Positions 1-8,100 of a DNA stretch of 64,000 nt are shown here, piece after piece. The position numbers and the translations under genes were made by a program. The notes under the pieces are model-generated. The model had not been told where the DNA came from and did no database searches. It worked only from the letters and a program-made list of their open reading frames with translations. Numbering within the stretch: position 1 is the stretch's first letter; each line of letters starts with the position of its first letter. Location of the stretch: positions 27,299 through 91,298 of the forward strand of contig DASTWL010000016.1 of the NCBI GenBank assembly GCA_035765895.1, given 5' to 3'. This DNA is from Verrucomicrobiia bacterium (lineage in GTDB: Bacteria > Verrucomicrobiota > Verrucomicrobiia > Limisphaerales > DSYF01).

Positions 1-2
1 TC

Positions 3-200
3 GTCTTCTCGATGCTGACCATCAAGGGCATCTACGGGCGCGAGATGTATGAAACCTGGTATAAAATGACGGTGATGCTCCAGAGCGGCCTCGACATCAC
101 GCCGGTCATCACCCATCGGCTGCCCTACACGGAATTTGAACAGGGCTTCGCCGCGATGTTGAGCGGCCAGTCCGGCAAGGTGATTCTAAACTGGCGGTGA
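3..200 (+). CDS. tdh: L-threonine 3-dehydrogenase, C-terminal fragment (cut by window edge)
   Basis: Only the last 65 residues are visible; the frame is already open at base 3 and the gene starts outside the window. The tail contains [16 protein letters not shown], then [12 protein letters not shown] and a closing SGQSGKVIL, which matches the C-terminus of zinc-dependent NAD+ L-threonine 3-dehydrogenase. That enzyme is cytosolic and converts threonine to 2-amino-3-ketobutyrate. The catalytic zinc and Rossmann parts are not in view, so activity cannot be judged. The next gene starts 26 bp downstream on the same strand but is a secreted glycosidase, so a functional link is unlikely. Confidence 0.85.
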   Translation, partial: VFSMLTIKGIYGREMYETWYKMTVMLQSGLDITPVITHRLPYTEFEQGFAAMLSGQSGKVILNWR

Positions 201-226
201 AGCCGTCACTCCGCCCTCGTTGATTT

Positions 227-2515
227 ATGAGAAACGTAGCAACTTCACCGGCGCCCCGGCGCCTCTGGTTCAGCGTTGTCCTGCTCGCCGGCTGTGGCTG
301 GCTGACGCAAGCGGCGCCGGCGCGCTTGTCCGATTACATCCGCCCGTTCGTCGGCACTTACGGCGAGGGCAACACGTATCCGGGGCCGTCCGCGCCGTTT
401 GGCATGGTGCAGTTGAGTCCGGACACGGATGATCAGCTCTGGGATACTGCGTCGGGCTACGAATATTCCGACACGTCCATCATGGGCTTCAGTTGCACGC
501 ACCTGAGCGGCACCGGCATTCCCGACCTGGGCGACTTCCTGTTCATGCCGCAAATCGGCACGCCGAAATTCCAGCCGGGCACCAAGGAGGCGCCGGAGAC
601 GGGCTATCGCCAGCGGTTTTCGCACGCGGACGAGGCGGCCACCGCGGGCTACTACAAGGTCAAGCTCGCCAACGGCGTCACGACCGAGCTCACGGCGGGC
701 GAACGCGCCGGCCTGTTGCGCTTCACGTTCCCGGCGAGCGATCAGGCCTCCATCATGATTGATCTGAACCACGTCCTCAACGGCGGGCGCTGGCGCGTGG
801 TGTGGTCGCATGTGCGCAAGGAAAACGACACGACCGTCACGGGCTTTCATCTCGTGAACGGCTGGGCAAAGGAGCGCTACCTGTATTTTGCAGCGCAATT
901 TTCGCGGCCGTTTGACGCGCACCAAATCATCAGCAGCGGCAAGCCCGTCATCTACAACACCTATCGCTTTCGCAGCCAGAACGAGGCGGCGGGCACCAAC
1001 CTCCAGTTTCTGGCCGAATACAAGACGCACGCGGATGAGGTCATCACGGTGAAGGTGGCGGTTTCGGCCGTGAGCGCGGCGAATGCGTTGCAGAGCTTGT
1101 CGGCGGAAATTCCCGCCTGGGACTTCGCCGGCGTGCGCGAACGCACGTGCCGCCAGTGGGACCGTGAACTGGCCCGCATCCAGATCGACGGCTCGCCGGA
1201 GCAGAAGGAGACGTTTTACACCGCGCTTTATCACGCGTTCCTCACGCCCAATCTCTACGAGGACCGCACGGGCGAATACCGCGGACTCGACGGCGAAGTG
1301 CATCAGGCGAAGGGCTTCACCAACTACGCGGTGTTCTCGTTGTGGGATACGTATCGCGCCACGCATCCGTTGTTCGCGCTGATTCAGGCGCCGCGGGACG
1401 CGGACATGATCAACTCGCTGCTCGCCCATTACGATCAGAGCGCGGACCACCTGCTGCCGATGTGGTCGCTGCAGGGCAACGAGACGTGGTGCATGATCGG
1501 TTACCACGCGGTGCCGGTGATTGTGGACGGTTATCTGAAGGGCGTGAAAGGCTTCGATGTCGAACGTGCCTATGAAGCGGTCAAAACCACGGCGCTGAAT
1601 CCGGATTACGACAGCGTGGCGGCCTATGCGAAGCTGGGCTGGGTGCCGTGCGACCAGGAAAACGAGTCCGTGTCCAAGACGCTCGAATACGCCTACGACG
1701 ATTACTGCATCGCGCAGATGGCGAAGGCGCTGGGCAAGAAGGCGGATTACGCGGTGTTCATGAAGCGGGCGGAGAGCTACCGGAACCTGTTTGATCCGTC
1801 GTTCGGGTTGATGCGCGGCAAGGATGCGCAGGGGCGCTGGCGCACGCCGTTTGACCCGCACCTGTATGTGCAGGGCGGCGATTTCACCGAAGGCACGAGC
1901 TGGCAGTATTCGTGGTATGTGCCGCAGGACGTGCCGGGCTTGATCGCATTGATGGGCGGGCCGGATGCATTTGCCAAAAAACTGGATGCGCTCTTTACCT
2001 TTGGCGCCAATGAGAGCCAGGGGCTCGATGACATCCAGGGACGCATCGGCGAATACTGGCACGGCAATGAGCCCAGTCATCACATCATTTACCTCTACTG
2101 TTACGCGGGCCAGCCGTGGAAGACGCAGGAACGGCTGCATCAGGTCGTCCAAACGCAATACGGCAACCAGCCAAAATCCCTCACCGGCAATGACGACTGC
2201 GGGCAAATGTCCGCGTGGCTCATGTTCACCGAGATGGGCTTCTATCCGGTGTGCCCGGCGAGCGACTACTACGTGATCGGTGCGCCGCAACTGCCGAAGG
2301 CCGTGATGCATCTCTCGAACGGCAAAAAATTCACCATGACGGCGGAAAATCTCTCCGACGAAAACATCTATGTGCAATCCGTCCGCGTGAACGGCCGGGA
2401 CTGGAACAGTCCGTTCCTGCCTTATGCGGCGTTGCAACACGGCGGCTCCATCGCCTTCACGATGGGACCGCAACCCAACCGTAACTGGGGCACCCAGCCC
2501 ATCCTGCCAAAATGA
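227..2515 (+). CDS. GH92 exo-alpha-mannosidase, secreted, possible lipoprotein
   Basis: This 762-residue protein has the GH92 fold order: an N-terminal beta-sandwich (FVGTYGEGNTYPGPSAPFGM near residue 42) followed by the helical catalytic barrel. The GH92 acid motif reads HGNEPSHH with the Glu at residue 615, followed by the conserved AGQPWKTQ. The Asp-rich base motif GNDDCGQMSAW follows. GH92 enzymes are calcium-dependent inverting exo-alpha-mannosidases acting on N-glycans or mannans. The N-terminus has a hydrophobic core with LAGC, which fits a lipobox; cleavage after TQAA is the alternative. The start at 227 is preferred because it gives the signal peptide. The next gene overlaps its stop by ATGA, so the two GH92 genes are almost certainly co-translated. 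Confidence 0.95.
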   Translation: MRNVATSPAPRRLWFSVVLLAGCGWLTQAAPARLSDYIRPFVGTYGEGNTYPGPSAPFGMVQLSPDTDDQLWDTASGYEYSDTSIMGFSCTHLSGTGIPDLGDFLFMPQIGTPKFQPGTKEAPETGYRQRFSHADEAATAGYYKVKLANGVTTELTAGERAGLLRFTFPASDQASIMIDLNHVLNGGRWRVVWSHVRKENDTTVTGFHLVNGWAKERYLYFAAQFSRPFDAHQIISSGKPVIYNTYRFRSQNEAAGTNLQFLAEYKTHADEVITVKVAVSAVSAANALQSLSAEIPAWDFAGVRERTCRQWDRELARIQIDGSPEQKETFYTALYHAFLTPNLYEDRTGEYRGLDGEVHQAKGFTNYAVFSLWDTYRATHPLFALIQAPRDADMINSLLAHYDQSADHLLPMWSLQGNETWCMIGYHAVPVIVDGYLKGVKGFDVERAYEAVKTTALNPDYDSVAAYAKLGWVPCDQENESVSKTLEYAYDDYCIAQMAKALGKKADYAVFMKRAESYRNLFDPSFGLMRGKDAQGRWRTPFDPHLYVQGGDFTEGTSWQYSWYVPQDVPGLIALMGGPDAFAKKLDALFTFGANESQGLDDIQGRIGEYWHGNEPSHHIIYLYCYAGQPWKTQERLHQVVQTQYGNQPKSLTGNDDCGQMSAWLMFTEMGFYPVCPASDYYVIGAPQLPKAVMHLSNGKKFTMTAENLSDENIYVQSVRVNGRDWNSPFLPYAALQHGGSIAFTMGPQPNRNWGTQPILPK

Positions 2516-4863
2516 AGGCGCGCAACCACACTCACACCATGAAACTCTGCCATCTTTGGGGCGCACTCGGACTGGCCCTGGCCGGCTCCGGCTTTGCGGC
2601 GGAAACGTCACTCGTCACGCTCGCCAACCCGCTGCAGGGCACGGATTCGACGGGCGGCTTTTCGCACGGCAACGAGTATCCCGCCATCGCCCTGCCCTTT
2701 CCCATGAACGTCTGGGCGCCCTACACCCAGCCGGCCCGCGACTCGTTTTATTACCAGTATCGGCAGGGCAAGCTGCGTGGCATCCGGGAAACGCACCAGC
2801 CGAGCCCGTGGATCGGCGACTACGGCTCGTTTTCGCTCATGCCGGTGTCCGGCCGGCTGGCGGTGAACGAGGACGAGCGCGCGTCGGACTTCCGGCACGA
2901 AGCCGAGCACGCGCAGCCGAACTATTACCGCGTCCACCTCGACACCTGGCACGCGACGGCGGAGGTGACGCCGACCGAACGTTGCGCGCGGTTCCGCTTC
3001 ACGTTCGACAACGCGGGTGACGCGTATGTGGTGCTGGATGCGTTTCCCGGCGGCTCGTCGGTGGAGGTTATCCCTGGCGAGAACAAGATCGTCGGCGTCA
3101 GCCGGTTTAATCACGGCGGCGTGCCGAAGAACTTTGGCAATTACTTCGTCATCGAATTCGATCAGCCGTTCGTTGCCCACGGCGTATGGTCGCCCAAAAC
3201 CACCGAAGCCGGCGCGAGCAAGCTCGCCGGCGACCACGTCGGCGCCTACGTGAAATTCGCCGCGCAGGCGGGCCAGGTGGTGCAGTGCCGGGTGGCGTCG
3301 TCATTCATCAGCGCGGAACAGGCGTTGCGGAATTTGCAGGCCGAAATCGGCGACGCGGACTTTGACACCGTGCGCCGGCGCGGCGAGGCCCGGTGGAATG
3401 ACACGCTCGGCAAAATTCGGGTGACGGGCGGGACGGAGGAGCAGCAGCGCACGTTTTACAGCACGTTCTATCGCAGCGTGCTCTTCCCGCACAAATTCTA
3501 CGAACTCGATGCGCAACAGCATCCGGTTTACTTCAGCCCCTACGACGGCCAGTTGCACCAGGGCTATCTCTACACGGACACGGGCTATTGGGACACGTTC
3601 CGCGCCAGTCATCCGCTCTACAACCTGCTCTTTCCGGAAGTCAGCGGTGAAATTTTGCAGGGCATCATCAATGCCTACAACGAAAGCGGCTGGCTGCCGT
3701 CGTGGGCCAGTCCTGGCCATCGGGCCTGCATGATCGGCAATCACGCCTTTTCGCTGCTGGCCGACGGCTGGGTGAAGGGGGTCCGCACGTTTGACTTGAA
3801 TCGCGCGGTGGATGCGATGGTGCATGACGCGAACAACGAAGGCCCGGGCTCTTGTCCTTCGATCGGCCGCAACGGCGCGACGTTTTACAACCAGCTGGGC
3901 TACGTGCCTTATCCCAATGTGCATGAGGCCACGGCCAAGACGTTGGAATACGCCTACGACGATTTTTGCGCGGCCATTCTGGCCGACGCCGCGGGCCGCC
4001 CGGCGGACCGGGATGCGTTTGTCCGCAAGGCGCAGAACTATCGCAATGTCTTCGACATAAAGACCGGCTTTGTGCGCGGCCGCCAGGAGGACGGCGCGTG
4101 GTGCGAACCGTTTTATCCCATTGAGTGGGGCGGGCCGTTCACCGAGGGGAACTCGTGGCAGTGGACGTGGAGCGTGTTTCAGGACATTCCCGGGCTCGTG
4201 CAGTTGATGGGCGGTGAAAAGGCGTTTGCGGACAAGCTTGACGCCGTGTTTACCACGCCGCCGGATGTGAAAGTGGGCACCTACGGTGGAATGATTCATG
4301 AAATGACCGAAATGGTCGCGGCGAACATGGGCCAGTATGCGCACGGCAATCAGCCGGTGCAGCATGCGATCTATCTCTACGATTACGTCGGCCAGCCGTG
4401 GAAGGCCCAGACGCGCATCCGCGAGACCATGGGCCGGCTGTATCAATCCACGCCGGACGGTTTTTGCGGTGACGAGGACACGGGCCAGATGTCGGCGTGG
4501 TATGTCTTCAGCGCGCTGGGTTTTTATCCGGTGACGCCGGGGACGGATCTTTACCTGATTGGTTGTCCGCTGTTCGACCGCGCGACGCTCACGCTGCCGG
4601 ATGGGAAACAATTCACCATCACCGCGCAGGCCAACGGACCGCAACGTCCCTACATCCATGGCGGAACATTGAACGGCCAGGACTTCAACCGCACGTTCCT
4701 CAAGCACGCGGAGATTCTGGCCGGCGGCGACCTCGTGTTCCGCATGGAATCCGCGCCCGATTATCACTGGGCTACCGGTGCCGGGAGCCGTCCGCCTTCC
4801 GCCATGGCCGGGCTGTTGCAACAGACTGCTGTCGGCGGCGCCGCCACGCCGGGCGGCAAGTGA
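2512..4863 (+). CDS. Second GH92-family protein with Gln in place of the catalytic Glu
   Basis: The 783-residue protein is a paralogue of the upstream GH92 and overlaps it by 4 bp. An internal ATG at 2539 gives a cleaner signal peptide (MKLCHLWGALGLALAGSGFAA) and is a plausible true start, although 2512 is coupled to the previous stop. The fold markers are present: GGFSHGNEYPAIALPFPMN near the N-terminus, VGQPWKAQ, and the base motif GDEDTGQMSAW. The acid motif, however, reads HGNQPVQH: the codon at 4351-4353 is CAG, where the neighbour has GAG. From memory, a Gln at this place is known in a GH92 enzyme that cleaves mannose-phosphate-mannose linkages, where no proton donor is needed. A different specificity from its neighbour is therefore likely; loss of activity is the alternative. 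Confidence 0.92.
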   Translation: MKARNHTHTMKLCHLWGALGLALAGSGFAAETSLVTLANPLQGTDSTGGFSHGNEYPAIALPFPMNVWAPYTQPARDSFYYQYRQGKLRGIRETHQPSPWIGDYGSFSLMPVSGRLAVNEDERASDFRHEAEHAQPNYYRVHLDTWHATAEVTPTERCARFRFTFDNAGDAYVVLDAFPGGSSVEVIPGENKIVGVSRFNHGGVPKNFGNYFVIEFDQPFVAHGVWSPKTTEAGASKLAGDHVGAYVKFAAQAGQVVQCRVASSFISAEQALRNLQAEIGDADFDTVRRRGEARWNDTLGKIRVTGGTEEQQRTFYSTFYRSVLFPHKFYELDAQQHPVYFSPYDGQLHQGYLYTDTGYWDTFRASHPLYNLLFPEVSGEILQGIINAYNESGWLPSWASPGHRACMIGNHAFSLLADGWVKGVRTFDLNRAVDAMVHDANNEGPGSCPSIGRNGATFYNQLGYVPYPNVHEATAKTLEYAYDDFCAAILADAAGRPADRDAFVRKAQNYRNVFDIKTGFVRGRQEDGAWCEPFYPIEWGGPFTEGNSWQWTWSVFQDIPGLVQLMGGEKAFADKLDAVFTTPPDVKVGTYGGMIHEMTEMVAANMGQYAHGNQPVQHAIYLYDYVGQPWKAQTRIRETMGRLYQSTPDGFCGDEDTGQMSAWYVFSALGFYPVTPGTDLYLIGCPLFDRATLTLPDGKQFTITAQANGPQRPYIHGGTLNGQDFNRTFLKHAEILAGGDLVFRMESAPDYHWATGAGSRPPSAMAGLLQQTAVGGAATPGGK

Positions 4864-5134
4864 TGCCGGCTCGTGGTGTCGGACCGACGTGTCTGGTGGT
4901 GGGACAGGCGTTCTGCCTGTCCCGCTTCGGCCGCGGGGTGCCAAAACGGAGCTTCCATCGCTTCGTGTGTTCCGGCATTAATGGCGGTCGTCCATGCCAG
5001 CCATCCGATCGACGTCACCGCTGGTGCCCGTTGCAGGCGTCCAGCGACGGACGCACTGCCGCGCGGGTGCCGGCGTTTCGCCGGACGCGGCGCGCCGCGC
5101 CGATGGTGTCCGTCCTCTTGGAAAATCGCCCAGC
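4864..5134. other. Intergenic stretch between GH92 and GH38 genes
   Basis: No gene is supported here. The open frame extending upstream of 5135 lacks a signal peptide and is rejected as coding. The stretch holds one perfect inverted repeat (4901-4923), listed separately. Confidence 0.6.
4901..4923. repeat. Perfect 9-bp hairpin, REP-like
   Basis: GGGACAGGC and GCCTGTCCC flank a 5-base loop (GTTCT). It lies 37 bp after the second GH92 stop. There is no following T-tract, so it is not a classical intrinsic terminator; a dispersed REP-like element or an mRNA 3'-end stabiliser is possible. Confidence 0.5.
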
Positions 5135-8100
5135 ATGAAATCAATTTCGTCCCTGCAACGACTGTCCGGCGTGTTGGCTCTGTTCGGTTGGTGTCTCGGC
5201 GCCGTTGCGGGCCCGGCGAGCGCGGAGCCGGCCACCAACAAGTTGTTGTATGTGGTGGGCGATTCGCATCTCGACACGCAGTGGAACTGGACCGTGCAGG
5301 ACACGATCCATCCCTACCTCTCGAACACGCTGGTCCGGAACTTCGTGCTGTTCACCAATTACCCGGATTACACGTTCAGCTTCGAAGGGGCGTTCAAGTA
5401 TCAACTTGCGAAGGAGTATTACCCGGCGGAATACGAGACGTTGAAGCATTACATCGCGCAAGGCCGCTGGCGCGTGGCCGGGGCGTCGGTGGATGCCGGC
5501 GACGTGAACATTCCCTCGCCGGAATCGCTCATCCGCCACGCGCTTTACGGCAACGGTTACTTCAAGCAGGAGTTTGGCAAAACGAGCCTCGACTTGTTTT
5601 TGCCGGATTGTTTCGGTTTCAGCTACGCGTTGCCGTCCATCGCCGCGCATTGCGGATTGAAGGGGTTTTCGTCGGCGAAACTGCTCTGGGGCTCCGCCAT
5701 CCCCTACCCGTTTGAAAACATTGGCCGCTGGGTGGGGCCGGATGGCGCTTCGGTGGTCGCGGTCATTCAACCCGGCGCCTACGATTCGCACATCACCGAG
5801 AATCTGGCGAACGCGACGAACTATCTCGCGCGCATCGACGAAATGGGAAAAGCCACGGGATTGTATCTCGACTACCGGTATTTCGGCACGGGCGATATTG
5901 GCGGGGCGCCGGACGCCAGGTCGGTGGACTGGCTGGAACAGAGCATTCACACGACCAACGGTCTGTTGCGTGTGGAGAGCGCCGGCGCAGATCAGTTATA
6001 CCGGGATTTGACGCCGGAGCAGGTGGTCAAGCTGCCGACGTATCAAGGCGAGTTGCTGATGCGCATCCACGGCGTCGGCTGTTACACGGCGCACAGCGAG
6101 ATGAAGACCTTCAACCGGCGCAACGAACACTGGGCGGACAGCGCGGAGCGAGCGGCGGTGATGGCCGACTGGCTGCAAGGCGGCGGCACGTATCCTCAAG
6201 AGCGGTTGACGAAGGCCTGGGAACGTTTCCTCTGGCACCAGTTTCACGACGATTTGACCGGCACCAGCATCGATGCGGCCTACCAGTTTTCCTGGAACGA
6301 CGAGCTGCTCTCGCTGAATGAGTTTGCCGCCGAGCAAACGCGCGGCATCGGCGTGCTTGCCCGGGCGCTCGACACCACGGCCACCGGCGTTCCGCTTGTG
6401 GTGTTCAATCCATTATCCGTCGAAAGCGAGGATCTGGTCGAAGCCACGGTGACCTTTTCAAACGGACTGCCCCGCGCCGTGCGGGTGTTTGGTCCGGATG
6501 GGAAGGAAGTCCCGGCACAAGCGGGCACGCCGCGCGGCCATTCCCTGCCGATTGTCTTCCTGGCGCGGGTGCCGGCGGTCGGGGCGGCCACGTTTGATGT
6601 GCGTCCGGCTGACCGGCCGTGTGCGCTGAAAACCGGCCTCGCCGTCTCGAAGTCCCGTTTGGAGAATGCCCGTTACCGCGTGCGGTTGGATGGCAATGGC
6701 GACGTGCGGTCCATCTACGACAAGGCAAACCAGCAGGAGCTGCTGGCCCGGCCGATCCGCTGGGCCTTTTTGCACGATGAAGGCACCATCTGGCCTGCCT
6801 GGGAAATCACCTACGCTTCAGAAACCGGCCGGCCCGCTTATCTGGGCCGGCCTGCACGCGTGGAGGTGCTGGAGTCCGGTCCCGCACGCGTCACGCTGGG
6901 TATCACGCGGTTCAAGGACAACTCGACCTTCTTGGAACGCATTTCCCTGGCAGCGGGCGAAGCCGGTGACCGCGTCGGCTGGGATGTTTCGGCGAATTGG
7001 CACACGCGCGGCACGTTGTTGAAGGTTGAATTCCCGCTCACGGCCGCCAATCCCAAGGCCACGTTTGACCTGGGCCTGGGCACCATCGAACGCGGCAACG
7101 CAACGCCCAACCTCTACGAAGTGCCCGCCCAGCAATGGGCGGATTTGACCGACACGAATGGCCAATACGGCGTCACCGTCTTGAACGACAGCAAGTATGG
7201 CTGGGACAAACCAGACGATCATACACTGCGATTGACCATCTTTCACACGCCCACGCCCGGCCTTGCTTATCCGCATGGCGCGCACAACAGCCTCGGGTCA
7301 CATCGCTTTCAATTTGCGGTCATGGGCCATGCGGGCGACTGGCGCGCCGGCCGGTCGTCATGGACGGCGGCGCGGCTCAACCAGCCGTTGCAGGCCTTTG
7401 CCGCGGCCGCGCATCCGGGGCCGCTCGGCAAAACCTTTGCCTTCCTGACGACGGACAGTCCGAACGTAATGGTGAAGGCCGTCAAGAAAGCCGAAGCCAG
7501 CGATGAAGTGGTGGTGCGGTTGCAGGAATTGACGGGCCGGCCGCAGACGGTTCAGCTTGCGGGCGCCGCACCCATTGTGGCCGCGCGCGAACTGACCGGT
7601 GCCGAGGAACCGCTCGGTGCCCTGACTCCCGCCGGTGGCAAACTGACGCTGAAACTCACTCCGTATCAACCGCGGACGTTGGCCCTGACGCTGGGCGCGG
7701 CGGCCGCGACCGTGCCCAAGGTCGTCAGCCAGCCGGTTTCACTGCCGTTCAACCTCGATGTGTTCTCCCGCGATGCCAACCGGGCGGATGGCGATTTTTA
7801 TCAGGGCTACACCATTCCGGCCGAACTGGTGCCGGCGTCCGTCGTGCGCGATGGGGTCAACTTCATGCTCGGCTCGACGGCGGATGGCGCAAAGAACGCC
7901 GTTGCGTGCCGCGGCCAGACCATTGCGCTGCCCGGTTCCGGTTTCACACGGCTCTACCTGTTGGCGGCCGCCGCGGGTGGTGACACGCCGGCGGTGTTTG
8001 CCGTGGATGGTCAGGCTAGGCGGCTGACGGTTCAGGATTTCACGGGCTTCATTGGCCAATGGAAGCCGCCGCTTGTGAAGCCGGACGAAGTGGCCTGGGT

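Noticed and set aside
245..2611. Antisense 788-codon open frame opposite the first GH92 gene
   Set aside because: Arg/His-rich translation without any domain, exactly opposite a clear GH92 gene; a typical shadow frame in GC-rich DNA. The same holds for the long minus-strand frames at 3301-4944, 35870-38572, 46852-49038 and 51937-53529.
4994..5134. N-terminal extension of the GH38 gene
   Set aside because: It would place about 47 polar residues before an otherwise standard signal peptide; the ATG at 5135 is the better start.
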